DNA of 64,000 nt, taken from positions 1 to 64,000 of the forward strand of contig NZ_AVCH01000001.1 in assembly GCF_000747075.1 (NCBI RefSeq). The letters are read 5' to 3'. This stretch comes from Arenimonas malthae CC-JY-1 (GTDB lineage Bacteria; Pseudomonadota; Gammaproteobacteria; Xanthomonadales; Xanthomonadaceae). The translations under genes were made by a program, and so were the position numbers. This document shows, piece by piece, positions 1 to 9,672 of this stretch; positions within the stretch are counted from its first letter, which is position 1; the number at the start of each line of letters is the position of its first letter. The notes beneath the pieces are model-generated. The model worked only from the letters and a program-made list of their open reading frames with translations, ran no database searches and had not been told where the DNA came from.

Positions 1-2
1 GG

Positions 3-257
3 CCGTGCCTGTCGCTGTCGGTCGCCGGCCCGGCCCTGCGCATCATGAATGGCAGCGAAGAGGGCGCCGCGCTGCGCGCCCCGCGCTTGCGCGAACAGGG
101 CCCGCTCACGCTACTCTGCGCACGCACGCCCGGTGGCCGCACGCTGCGGCTGGCCTGGTGGCCCGACACGCTGGACGCGGCGGGCCGCCGCCAGCTCCGG
201 CTCGCGGTGGCCGCCTCGTCCCGCCATGACCCCATCCTGCCCGCCGTGGCAGCCTAG
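3..257 (+). CDS. C-terminal part of a YgfX/CptA-like protein (partial)
   Basis: An open frame enters from the left edge and stops at a TAG six bases before the lolC start. The visible end, with a beta-rich stretch, a TLRLAWWPDTLD segment and a final short helix, resembles the C-terminus of the small YgfX/CptA inner-membrane family, where a W-containing strand is followed by a D-x-W/R-x-LR helix. The N-terminal membrane hairpin would lie outside the window, so the family cannot be confirmed. The reading direction and tight spacing fit one transcription unit with lolC. The function is inferred only from the tail. Confidence 0.4.
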   Translation, partial: PCLSLSVAGPALRIMNGSEEGAALRAPRLREQGPLTLLCARTPGGRTLRLAWWPDTLDAAGRRQLRLAVAASSRHDPILPAVAA

Positions 258-263
258 GACCCC

Positions 264-1500
264 ATGTTCCAGCCCCTGCCATTCTCGATCGGCCTGCGCT
301 ACCTGCGCGCCAAGCGCCGCAACGGCTTCATCTCCTTCATCTCGATGGCGTCCATCCTGGGCATCATCATCGGCGTCATCGCGCTCATCACCACCATCGC
401 GGTGATGAGCGGCTTCCAGCAGGAACTGCGCGACCGCATCCTGGGCATGGTGGCGCACGCCACGGTGTCGGGCCTCGACGGCCCGCTGCAGGACTGGCCG
501 CGCGCGGTCGAGCTGGCCGGCCAGGACCCGCGGGTGCTGGGCGCCGCGCCCTATGTCGAAACCGAATCGCTGGTGCAGGGCCTCAACCGCCGCGGCGCCA
601 TCATCCGCGGCGTGTTGCCCGAGCTCGAACCGCGGGTGTCGGAGCTGGGCGAAAAGATGGTCCAGGGTTCGCTGGCCGACCTCAAGCCCGGCGGCTACGG
701 CATCGTGCTCGGGCGCGAACTCTCGCTCATGCTCGGCGCCGGCGTCGGCGACGCGGTGAACGTGTACATCTCCGAATCCACCGTCACCCCGCTCGGCGCC
801 ATGCCGCGCGCGCGGCGCTTCACCGTGGTCGGCATCTTCGAGGCCGGCGCGCAGGAATATGACCTGGGCATGGCCCTGGTGCACCTGCAGGACGCGCAGA
901 AGCTGGGCCGGATGGGCGAGGGCGTCACCGGCGTGCGCCTGAAGCTCAACGACCTCTGGCAGGCCTGGCCGGTGGCGCGCGACCTGAGCGACCGCCTCGA
1001 CGGCGCCTACCGCGTGCGCGACTGGACCCGCGACCATGCCAACTTCTTCCGCGCGCTGAAGATGGAAAAGACGGTGATGTTCATCCTGCTCTCGCTGGTC
1101 ATCGCCATCGCCGCCTTCAACCTGGTGTCCTCGCTGGTGATGCTGGTGCAGGACAAGCAGTCCGACATCGCCATCCTGCGCACGCTGGGCATGTCGCCCG
1201 GCGGGGTGATGCGGGTGTTCGTGGTGCAGGGCCTGGTGATCGGCGTGGTCGGCATCGCCATCGGCGTGGCCGGCGGCGTGCTGCTGGCCAGCAACCTCTC
1301 GCACGTCGTGCGTTTCGTCGAAGGCCTGGTCGGCGCCGAGCTGATGCCGTCGGACGTCTATTACATCTCCGGCGTGCCCACCCTGGTGGACCCCATGGAC
1401 GTGCTGTCGGTGGCGGGCGTGGCCTTCGTGCTGTGCCTGCTGGCGACGATCTACCCGGCCTGGCGCGCCTCGCGCACCGACCCGGCCACGGCGCTGCGTT

Positions 1501-1508
<8 letters not shown>
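264..1508 (+). CDS. lolC: Lipoprotein-releasing ABC transporter permease LolC/LolE
   Basis: Inner-membrane permease of the LolCDE complex, which extracts outer-membrane lipoproteins for hand-over to LolA. The 414 residues have the family layout: one N-terminal membrane segment at about residues 26-50, a large periplasmic domain, then three C-terminal membrane segments from about residue 270, and the usual [18 protein letters not shown] ending. The ATPase gene follows with an 8-base overlap. Only one permease gene is visible here, so the complex may be a homodimer of a LolF-like protein, or a second permease may lie upstream of the window. LolC and LolE cannot be told apart by eye. Confidence 0.93.
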
Positions 1509-2205
<697 letters not shown>

Positions 2206-2206
2206 C

Positions 2207-4726
2207 GTGCCGCCCGCGCGGGCGACCGCGCCGGCACCCTTCGGGCTGGCCGTAGCGGCCGGCCTGCTGGCGGGCGTGCTGTGGGTGCAGGGCTTGGCCA
2301 GCCTTCCCGAGGCTCCGTGGCACTGGGCTTGGGGTTTCGCGGGCCTGCTGCTGTGGTGGCGTGGCGAATGGCTGCGTCCGCTGGGTGCGGCGCTGCTGGG
2401 CATCGCCCTGGCTTCGGCGCAGGGTGCGGCGGCCCTGCAGGCCCGGTTGCCGGCCTCGCTGACGGGCCTGCCGCTCGAGGTGGAGGGCGTCGTCACGGGG
2501 CTACCTGCGCGCCACGAGGACGCCACGCGTTTCCTGTTCACCATCACCGGGGCACCGGGCCGCGCGGCGCCGCTGGCCGGGCGCACCGTGCGACTGGGCT
2601 GGTTCGTCGAACCGCCCGGCCAGCCGCCCGCGCTTGCCCCCGGAAGCCGCTGGCAGCTTCGCCTGAAACTGCGTCCGCCGCGCGGCCTGGTGAACCCCGG
2701 CGGCGTCGACGTGGAGCGGCGCGCGCTCGAGCAGCGCATCGCCGCTACTGGCCACGTGCTTGAACCGGAACGTGCGCGCCAGCTTTCGCCCGGAGAAGGC
2801 CTCGACGCGGCGCGAGCGGCCCTCTCCGGGCGCATCGCGGCCGCCGTGCCCGGCCCTGGCGCGCGCTTCGTGCAGGCGCTGGCGCTGGGCGACACCCGCG
2901 GCCTGGACGAACACGACTGGGAAGTGCTGCGCGCCACCGGCCTGACGCACCTGATCGCCATTTCCGGTTTCCACGTGGGCCTGGTCGCCGGCCTGGGCGC
3001 GCTGCTGGGGCAGGGGGCCTGGCGGGTGTTTCCCTCGCTGGGGCGGCGCTGGCCGCGACCCCAGGGCGCGGCGGTCGCGGCGCTGGGCATGGCGGCGGCC
3101 TACACGGCGTTGGCGGGATTCGCGCTGCCCACGATGCGCACCGCGCTGATGATCGCCGTGGTCGCGGCGGCGCGGCTGCTGCGACGCCCGCTGGGCACCG
3201 GCGACGCGCTGGCCCTGGCCGCCGTGGCCATCCTGCTGGTGGATCCGCTGAGCGTGCTGGCGCCCGGCTTCTGGCTCAGTTTCCTCGGCGTGGCCTGGTT
3301 GCTGTGGTGCCTGCCGGACGCCGCAGGGCAGGGCTGGTGGCGCCCCTTCCTGGGCGCGCAGGCGGTGGCCATGCTGGGGCTGCTGCCGCTGGGCGTGTGG
3401 TTCTTCAACCAGGCGTCGCTGCCGGGGCCGCTGGTGAACCTGGTGGGCATTCCCTGGATCAGCCTGGGCGTGGTGCCGCTGGCGCTGCTGGGCATCGCGC
3501 TGTCGCCTGCCAGCGATGCGGCGGCGACGCTGGCCTGGCAGGGCGCCGCCGCGCTGATGCAGGCGCTGTGGTGGGTACTGGAGTACGTCGCCGACTGGCC
3601 TGCCGCGCTGGTGTGGCTGCCGGCGCCGACGCCGCTGGCGGTCGCGCTGGCCCTGGCGGGCGTGTTCTGGCTGCTGCTGCCGCGCGGCGTGCCCGGCAAA
3701 CACCTGTCGCCGCTGCTGCTGTTGCCCCTGTTATGGCCCGCGCTGCCGCGGCCCGCGCACGGCGAGGCCGACCTGGTGCTGGTGGACGTCGGCCAGGGCC
3801 TGTCGCTGCTGGTCCTCACCGAGCGCCATGTACTGCTGTACGACGCCGGTCCCGCACCGGTGCGCGGCCTCGACGCCGGCGAAACCGCGGTGCTGCCCAC
3901 CTTGCGCGCACTCGGCGTGCGCCGGCTGGACGCGCTGGTCATCAGCCACGGCGACAACGACCACGCCGGCGGCGCGCCGGCCGTTATCGCGGCCATGCCA
4001 CCAGCCGCGGTGTTCGCGCCCGAAGGCTGGGCCGGCCCCGGCATGCGCCGCTGCGAACAAGGCGGGGAATGGACCTGGGACGGCGTGCGCTTCCGCTGGC
4101 TGCACCCCACGCCGTATTTCCCCTACCTGCGCAACGACAGCAGCTGCGTGCTGCGCATCGAGGCCGGCGGCGCCACCGCGCTGTTGCCCGGCGACATCGG
4201 CCGCCACGTCGAGGCGCGGCTGGCGAAGCTCCCACCGGCGGCCATCCGCAGCGACCTGCTGGTGGTGCCGCACCACGGCAGCGACACCTCGTCGAGCCTG
4301 GACTTCCTGGCGGCGGTGCGGCCCTCGCTGGGTTTGCTGCCGGTGGGCCACGAGAACCGCTTCGGCCTGCCCAAGGCGCAGGTGCTGGCGCGGTACGACC
4401 GTTACGGCGTGGCCCTGCACGACAGCGCGGGCAGCGGTGCCATCCGGCTGCGCCTGGGTCGCGGCGGCGTGCAGGTGCTCGAACGCTGGCGCCAGGACCA
4501 CCCGCGCTACTGGCGCCATGCCACCCCCGGCGGCGGCACAGGCTATGCTATCGGCGACCCCCCAACGGCAAAGGTGTGGCGTGCTGGAACTGATCAAAGC
4601 GGGCGGCTGGGTGATGGCGCCGATCATCGCGCTGGCCGTGCTGGCCCTGGCCATCATCCTCGAACGCTTCTGGAGCCTGCGCCGCAGGGAAGTGCTGCCC
4701 CCGGGCCTGGGCGAGGAGGTCCGTGA
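2207..4726 (+). CDS. comEC: DNA internalization-related competence protein ComEC/Rec2
   Basis: Polytopic membrane channel that carries single-stranded DNA across the inner membrane during natural transformation. Order of parts: N-terminal membrane segments and an OB-like DUF4131 region, the competence domain with many membrane helices (about residues 210-480, including GLTHLIAISGFHVGL), and a C-terminal metallo-beta-lactamase domain starting near DVGQGLSLLVL with the metal motif HGDNDHAGG. The start is GTG, one base after the lolD stop. The final 48 codons overlap the start of exbB by 146 bases. Homologues usually end around the RWRQDHPRYWR segment, so the overlapping tail may be non-conserved read-through of the frame. 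Confidence 0.92.
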   Translation: MPPARATAPAPFGLAVAAGLLAGVLWVQGLASLPEAPWHWAWGFAGLLLWWRGEWLRPLGAALLGIALASAQGAAALQARLPASLTGLPLEVEGVVTGLPARHEDATRFLFTITGAPGRAAPLAGRTVRLGWFVEPPGQPPALAPGSRWQLRLKLRPPRGLVNPGGVDVERRALEQRIAATGHVLEPERARQLSPGEGLDAARAALSGRIAAAVPGPGARFVQALALGDTRGLDEHDWEVLRATGLTHLIAISGFHVGLVAGLGALLGQGAWRVFPSLGRRWPRPQGAAVAALGMAAAYTALAGFALPTMRTALMIAVVAAARLLRRPLGTGDALALAAVAILLVDPLSVLAPGFWLSFLGVAWLLWCLPDAAGQGWWRPFLGAQAVAMLGLLPLGVWFFNQASLPGPLVNLVGIPWISLGVVPLALLGIALSPASDAAATLAWQGAAALMQALWWVLEYVADWPAALVWLPAPTPLAVALALAGVFWLLLPRGVPGKHLSPLLLLPLLWPALPRPAHGEADLVLVDVGQGLSLLVLTERHVLLYDAGPAPVRGLDAGETAVLPTLRALGVRRLDALVISHGDNDHAGGAPAVIAAMPPAAVFAPEGWAGPGMRRCEQGGEWTWDGVRFRWLHPTPYFPYLRNDSSCVLRIEAGGATALLPGDIGRHVEARLAKLPPAAIRSDLLVVPHHGSDTSSSLDFLAAVRPSLGLLPVGHENRFGLPKAQVLARYDRYGVALHDSAGSGAIRLRLGRGGVQVLERWRQDHPRYWRHATPGGGTGYAIGDPPTAKVWRAGTDQSGRLGDGADHRAGRAGPGHHPRTLLEPAPQGSAAPGPGRGGP

Positions 4727-5240
4727 CTGGGCCCGCGGCCGCCAGCTCGACCCCAAGCACATCGACATCCTCCGCCACAATTCGCCGCTGGGCGAACTGC
4801 TGGCCGCCGGCCTGGACGTGCGCCACCGCCCGCGCGAGATCATCAAGGAGCGCATCGAGGACGTCGGCCGCCACGTGGCGCACCGGCTCGAGCGTTTCCT
4901 CAACACCCTGGGCACCATCGCCGCGGTGACGCCGCTGCTGGGCCTGCTGGGCACCGTGTTCGGCATGATCCAGATGTTCCTGGGCATCCTCACCTCCGGC
5001 GTCGGCGACGCCAACAAGCTTGCCGGCGGCATCGGCCAGGCGCTGATCAGCACGGCCGCGGGCCTGTGCGTGGCGATCCCGGCGGTGATGTTCCACCGCT
5101 ACCTGCGCGGCCGGGTGACCGAGTACGTGGTGGACATGGAAAAGCAGGCCATCGCCCTGCTCGACGCGCTCGACGAGGCCCCGTCGGCCACGCCCGGCAA
5201 GCCGCCGCGGGCGACCAAGGCCCGGGGTGGCGAGGCATGA
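4581..5240 (+). CDS. exbB: MotA/TolQ/ExbB proton channel family protein
   Basis: Inner-membrane proton-channel subunit. Three membrane segments are visible at about residues 10-32, 110-140 and 150-175 of 219, with the conserved GTIAAVTPLLGLLGTVFGMI stretch of the family. The GTG start at 4581 is preceded by an AAAGG ribosome site at good spacing and lies inside the 3' part of comEC. exbD overlaps its stop by four bases. Next to msbA and lpxK the pair is often annotated ExbB/TolQ-like. The energised partner (a TonB or TolA) is not in the window, so its exact role is open. Confidence 0.88.
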   Translation: MLELIKAGGWVMAPIIALAVLALAIILERFWSLRRREVLPPGLGEEVRDWARGRQLDPKHIDILRHNSPLGELLAAGLDVRHRPREIIKERIEDVGRHVAHRLERFLNTLGTIAAVTPLLGLLGTVFGMIQMFLGILTSGVGDANKLAGGIGQALISTAAGLCVAIPAVMFHRYLRGRVTEYVVDMEKQAIALLDALDEAPSATPGKPPRATKARGGEA

Positions 5241-5659
5241 AGCTGGGTTCGGGCCGGGTGCCCGACGAGCCGGAGATCAACCTCGTCTCGCTGATCGACG
5301 TGGTGTTCTGCCTCATCATCTTCCTGGTGGTCACCACCACCTTCGACCACCGCTCGGCGCTCAAGATCGTGCTGCCCACCACCCAGTCCAGCGCCGAGGT
5401 CGAAGCGGCCGAGCCGCTGACGATCCTGGTGGACGCCGACGGCCGCTTCTTCATCGGCAGCAACGAAGTGCTCAAGCGCGACGCCACCTCCCTTCGCGAA
5501 GCCATCGCCCGCGTGGCGGGCAGCGACCGCGAGCGCCCGGTCGTGGTGCGCGCCGATGCCCGCGCCGACACCCAGGCCCTGATCACGGCCATGGACGCGC
5601 TGGGCCAGCTCGGCTTCACCCGCATCTCCATCGCCACCACGCCCGAGGCCCGGCCTTGA
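5237..5659 (+). CDS. exbD: Biopolymer transporter ExbD/TolR family protein
   Basis: Small partner of ExbB, 140 residues. After a short cytoplasmic segment there is one membrane helix at about residues 18-38 carrying the family's essential Asp (SLIDVVFCLIIFLVV, D22), followed by a periplasmic ExbD/TolR domain. The ATG overlaps the exbB stop in an ATGA. The stop codon overlaps the probable TTG start of msbA, so translation of the three genes is likely coupled. Confidence 0.9.
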   Translation: MKLGSGRVPDEPEINLVSLIDVVFCLIIFLVVTTTFDHRSALKIVLPTTQSSAEVEAAEPLTILVDADGRFFIGSNEVLKRDATSLREAIARVAGSDRERPVVVRADARADTQALITAMDALGQLGFTRISIATTPEARP

Positions 5660-7410
5660 GCAAGGAGACTTCGGCCTGGGTGATCTACCGCCGCCTGCTC
5701 GGGCGGGCGCGGCGCTACTGGCCGCTGCTGGCCGCGGCCGGCGTCGGCATGCTGTTCGAGGCGGGGGCCGCGGCGGCCTTCACCTGGATGATGAAGCCGA
5801 TGGTGGACGAGACCTTCGTCGCCCAGAACCCGGACATGCGCTGGTCGATCCCGCTGGCCATCGTGCTGCTGTTCCTGGTGCGTGGCGCCGCCACCTTCGC
5901 CACCGACTACGGCATGGCCCGCACCGGCCGCAGCGTGGTGCGCGACCTGCGCGAGGACATCCTGGCCAAGTACCTGCGCCTGCCCAGCGTGCGCTTCGAC
6001 CGCGAGCCGGTGGCGGCCATGGTGTCGCGCCTGAACTACGACACCGAGCAGGTCACCCAGGCCAGCTCCGACGCGATCAAGGTGATCCTCACCGACACGC
6101 TCACCATCGTCGCCCTGCTGGGCGTGATGTTCTACTACAGCCCGCGCGTCACCTTGGTGATGCTGGTGCTGGCGCCGCTGATCGCCGGCATCTCCTCGGT
6201 GGTGGGGCGCCGCTACCGGCGCATCAACCGCGGCATCCAGGACGGCGTGGCCAACATGGCGCAGATCGCCGAGCAGGCGCTGTCGGCCCAGCAGGAAGTG
6301 AAGATCTACGGCGCCCAGGACTCCGAGCTGGCGCGCTACCGCGACCTGGTGGGCCGCAACCTGCGGCTGGGCATCAAGGTGGAATCCACCCGCGCCGCCG
6401 CCTCGTCCATGGTGCAGATCCTGGCCGCCATCGGCCTGGCGGTCATCCTGCTGGTGGCGGGCCACGAAGCCAGCCGCGGCCGAATGACCGCCGGCAGCTT
6501 CGTGGCGCTGCTCACCTCGATGATGGCCCTGCTGCCCTCGCTCAAGCGCATCACCAACGTGCAGAGCCTGGTGCAGAAGGGCGTGGCGGCGGCCGACCGC
6601 CTGTTCACCATCCTCGACGAACCCGACGAGGACGACCGCGGCACCCGGCCGCTGCAACGCGCCCGCGGCGAGCTCGAATTCCGCGACGTGTCGGTGACAT
6701 ACCCGGGCCAGGAAGCGCCGGCGCTGTCGGGCATTTCCTTCACCGCCGCGCCGGGCACCGTGACGGCCATCGTCGGCCGCTCGGGCAGCGGCAAGTCCAC
6801 GCTGATCCGCCTGCTGCCGCGCTTCTACGAGGCCAGCAGCGGCCAGGTGCGGGTGGACGGCCACCCGGTGGGCGATTACCGCCTGGCCGACCTGCGCCGG
6901 CAGATCGCCATGGTTGGCCAGCGCGTGATGCTGTTCGACGACACCATCGAGGCCAACATCGCCTACGGCGCCGCCGCCGGCACCGAGCCCGAGCGCATCC
7001 GCGCGGCCGCCCGCGATGCCAATGCGCTCGAGTTCATCGAACGCCTGCCGGGCGGCTTGCAGGCTCACATCGGCGAAAACGGCGGCCTGCTCTCGGGCGG
7101 CCAGCGCCAGCGCCTGGCCATCGCCCGCGCCATCCTCAAGGACGCGCCCATCCTGATCCTGGACGAGGCCACGGCCGCGCTCGACACCGAATCCGAACGC
7201 CTGGTGCAGGACGCGCTCAACCGCCTGATCCCCGACCGCACCACGCTGGTCATCGCGCACCGCCTGTCCACGGTGGAACACGCCGACCAGGTGCTGGTGC
7301 TCGACGGCGGCAAGCTGGTGGAGCAGGGCACGCATGCCCAGCTGCTGGCGCGGGGTGGGCTTTACGCCCACCTGCACCGCATGCAGTTCCGCGAGACGGA
7401 GGCCGGGTGA
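5656..7410 (+). CDS. msbA: Lipid A export ATP-binding/permease protein MsbA
   Basis: Homodimeric ABC exporter that flips core-lipid A across the inner membrane. The chosen TTG start overlaps the exbD stop and gives 584 residues, almost exactly the usual MsbA length; a GTG eight codons downstream is an alternative. Six membrane helices fill residues 20-320. The ATPase domain has Walker A GRSGSGKST near 373-381, signature LSGGQRQR near 478, and Walker B LILDEATAALD. lpxK overlaps the stop by four bases, the classical msbA-lpxK pair of lipid A biogenesis. Confidence 0.94.
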   Translation: MSKETSAWVIYRRLLGRARRYWPLLAAAGVGMLFEAGAAAAFTWMMKPMVDETFVAQNPDMRWSIPLAIVLLFLVRGAATFATDYGMARTGRSVVRDLREDILAKYLRLPSVRFDREPVAAMVSRLNYDTEQVTQASSDAIKVILTDTLTIVALLGVMFYYSPRVTLVMLVLAPLIAGISSVVGRRYRRINRGIQDGVANMAQIAEQALSAQQEVKIYGAQDSELARYRDLVGRNLRLGIKVESTRAAASSMVQILAAIGLAVILLVAGHEASRGRMTAGSFVALLTSMMALLPSLKRITNVQSLVQKGVAAADRLFTILDEPDEDDRGTRPLQRARGELEFRDVSVTYPGQEAPALSGISFTAAPGTVTAIVGRSGSGKSTLIRLLPRFYEASSGQVRVDGHPVGDYRLADLRRQIAMVGQRVMLFDDTIEANIAYGAAAGTEPERIRAAARDANALEFIERLPGGLQAHIGENGGLLSGGQRQRLAIARAILKDAPILILDEATAALDTESERLVQDALNRLIPDRTTLVIAHRLSTVEHADQVLVLDGGKLVEQGTHAQLLARGGLYAHLHRMQFRETEAG

Positions 7411-8399
7411 AAGCCGCGCTGGAGCACTGGCTGCTGCGGCGCTGGTACGGCGGCGTGGCGCCGGGCCCCGGGCTGCGCCTGCTGTCGCTCGTTTACCGCG
7501 GGCTGCTGGCGGTGCGCGCCGCGCTCTACCGGCGCGGGCTGCGCCGCGTGCACCGGCTGCGGGTGCCGGTGCTGGTGGTGGGCAACCTGGTGGCCGGCGG
7601 CAGCGGCAAGACCCCGCTCACCATCGCCCTGGCGCGGGCGCTGGCGGAACGAGGCTGGCGGCCCGGCATCGTCAGCCGCGGCTACGGCCGCCGTTCGCAG
7701 GAACCCGTGCGCGTCACCCCGCACCTGCCGCCGGAAGTCTGCGGCGACGAACCGCTGCTGATCGCCCGCCGCACCGGCCTGCCGGTGTTCGTGGACAGCG
7801 ACCGCGTGGCCGGTGCGCGCCGCCTGGTCGCCGAGGGCTGCAACCTGGTGATCGCCGACGATGGCCTGCAGCATGTGCGCCTGGGCCGCGACATCGAAAT
7901 CGAAGTGGTGGACGGCCAGCGCCGCCACGGCAACGGCCTCCTGCTGCCGGCCGGCCCGCTGCGCGAGCTGCCGGGCCGGCGCGTGGATTTCCGCGTGGTC
8001 AACGGCGGCACGGCGGGCGAGGGCGACTGGCCCATGCGCCTGCGCCTGGGCGAGGCCGAGCCGCTGGACGGGGGCGCCTCGCGCCCGCTGGCCCTGTTCG
8101 CGCCGGGGCCGGTGCATGCGCTGGCCGGCATCGGCAACCCGGGGCGCTTCTTCGCCTCGCTGCGCGAAGCCGGCCTGCAGGTGCACGAACACCCTTTTCC
8201 CGACCACCACGCCTTCCTCGCCGCCGACCTGCGCTTCAGCCCGCCGCTGCCGCTGCTGATGACCGAGAAGGACGCGGTGAAGTGCGTCGATTTTTCCCTG
8301 GCCAATGCCTGGTTCGTACCGGTGTCGGCGGAACTGCCCGCCGGCCTGCTCGATGCGATCGCCGAGCGCCTGGCCGACTGGAGCCCCGTGAATGCCTGA
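7407..8399 (+). CDS. lpxK: Tetraacyldisaccharide 4'-kinase LpxK
   Basis: Inner-membrane-associated kinase that phosphorylates the 4' position of the lipid A disaccharide precursor. It is 330 residues long with an N-terminal hydrophobic helix and the LpxK-type P-loop [14 protein letters not shown] at about residues 57-70. The DDGLQH motif and the late [11 protein letters not shown] block are also present. The GTG start overlaps the msbA stop, and kdsB begins inside its last codons, giving a continuous LPS operon. Confidence 0.95.
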   Translation: MKAALEHWLLRRWYGGVAPGPGLRLLSLVYRGLLAVRAALYRRGLRRVHRLRVPVLVVGNLVAGGSGKTPLTIALARALAERGWRPGIVSRGYGRRSQEPVRVTPHLPPEVCGDEPLLIARRTGLPVFVDSDRVAGARRLVAEGCNLVIADDGLQHVRLGRDIEIEVVDGQRRHGNGLLLPAGPLRELPGRRVDFRVVNGGTAGEGDWPMRLRLGEAEPLDGGASRPLALFAPGPVHALAGIGNPGRFFASLREAGLQVHEHPFPDHHAFLAADLRFSPPLPLLMTEKDAVKCVDFSLANAWFVPVSAELPAGLLDAIAERLADWSPVNA

Positions 8400-9165
8400 G
8401 ACCGATTTCATCGTCGCCATCCCCGCGCGCTACGGCGCCTCGCGCCTGCCGGGCAAGCCGCTGCGCCTGATCGCCGGCACGCCGATGGTGGTGCACGTGG
8501 CGCGCCGCGCCCTGGCCGCCGGCGCCCGCGGGGTGGTGGTGGCCACCGACGACGCCCGCATCGCCGGGGCACTGCGCGACGAAGCCCTGACCGTGTGCAT
8601 GACCCGCGCCGACCACGCCTCCGGCACCGACCGGCTGGCCGAATGCGCCGACCAGCTTGGCTGGGCCGACGACACCATCGTGGTGAACCTGCAGGGCGAC
8701 GAACCCTTCGCCCCGCCCGAAGGCATCCGCGCCGTGGCCGAAGTACTCGCTTCGGGCACGGCGGGCATGGCCACCCTGGCCGCGCCCATAGAAGACGCCG
8801 ACACCCTGTTCGACCCCAACGCCGTCAAGCTGGTGCGCGACCGCGCCGGGCACGCGCTGTACTTCAGCCGCGCGCCGATCCCGTGGCAGCGCGACCGCTT
8901 TGCCCGCGACCGCACCACGCTGGGGCCGGGTCCGGTGCTGCGCCACATCGGCATCTACGCCTACCGCGCCGGCTTCCTGCGCGAATTCACCCGGCTGCCG
9001 CCCGGCGAGCTGGAAACCCTGGAGGCGCTGGAGCAGCTGCGCGTGCTCGAAGCCGGCCACCGCATCGCCGTGGGCCTGACGCCGGTGCCGTTCCCGCCCG
9101 GCGTGGACACCGAAGCCGACCTGGCGCGGGCGGATGCCCGTTTCCGGGCTGACAATAAACTTTAA
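8392..9165 (+). CDS. kdsB: 3-deoxy-manno-octulosonate cytidylyltransferase KdsB
   Basis: Cytosolic enzyme that activates Kdo as CMP-Kdo for transfer to lipid A. The nucleotidyltransferase motifs are clear: [15 protein letters not shown] at residues 9-23, the TDDARIA segment, the NLQGDEPF metal-binding stretch near residue 100, and the HIGIYAYR block. At 257 residues the length is normal. The ATG lies eight bases inside the lpxK end. Confidence 0.95.
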   Translation: MPETDFIVAIPARYGASRLPGKPLRLIAGTPMVVHVARRALAAGARGVVVATDDARIAGALRDEALTVCMTRADHASGTDRLAECADQLGWADDTIVVNLQGDEPFAPPEGIRAVAEVLASGTAGMATLAAPIEDADTLFDPNAVKLVRDRAGHALYFSRAPIPWQRDRFARDRTTLGPGPVLRHIGIYAYRAGFLREFTRLPPGELETLEALEQLRVLEAGHRIAVGLTPVPFPPGVDTEADLARADARFRADNKL

Positions 9166-9182
9166 TAATGTGACGTAACTAT

Positions 9183-9644
9183 TTGAATATCTTGTTTGTA
9201 TGCATGGGCAACATCTGCCGTTCGCCCCTGCTGGAAGGCTGGGCGGCGCACCTGCGCGCGCAATCACCGGTGGCGTATTCGGTGGATTCCGCCGGCACCG
9301 GCGGCTGGCATGCCGGGCAGCCGCCCGACCCGCGCGCCATCGCCGCCGCCCTGCGCGCCGGCGTGGACATCAGCGGCCAGCGCGCCCGGCAGCTGCAGTT
9401 CGCCGATTTCCAGCGCTTCGACCTGGTGCTGTGCGCCGACCGCGACAACCTGGCGGCGGTGAAGTCGCTGGCGCCCACGGCGGCCAAGGGCCGCATCGCC
9501 CTGGTGCTGGACTGGAGCGGGGTAAGGCGCAACGGCGAAGTGCCGGACCCGTATTACGGCGACACCCGCGATTTCGACCACGTCTGCGCGCTGGCCCGCG
9601 AGGCCGCCGACGGCTTGCTGCGGCGTTTGGCCAGGGAGGCATAA
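9183..9644 (+). CDS. Low-molecular-weight protein-tyrosine phosphatase
   Basis: Cytosolic phosphatase of the LMW-PTP fold, 153 residues. The catalytic loop CMGNICRS at residues 7-14 has the C-x5-R-S signature, and a DPYYGD segment near residue 122 supplies the general-acid Asp. The TTG start is the only one that keeps the first beta strand (NILFVCMGN). It sits in an unusually AT-rich pocket for this genome. Substrates are not predictable; LMW-PTPs often act on tyrosine kinases of polysaccharide export, which are not seen nearby. Confidence 0.9.
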   Translation: MNILFVCMGNICRSPLLEGWAAHLRAQSPVAYSVDSAGTGGWHAGQPPDPRAIAAALRAGVDISGQRARQLQFADFQRFDLVLCADRDNLAAVKSLAPTAAKGRIALVLDWSGVRRNGEVPDPYYGDTRDFDHVCALAREAADGLLRRLAREA

Positions 9645-9672
9645 TGCCTTCGTTCCCCCGGACAGCCCCCGC

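Noticed and set aside
5047-7377. A 776-residue - strand frame opposite exbB to msbA
   Set aside because: Antisense of exbB-exbD-msbA with no recognisable domain.
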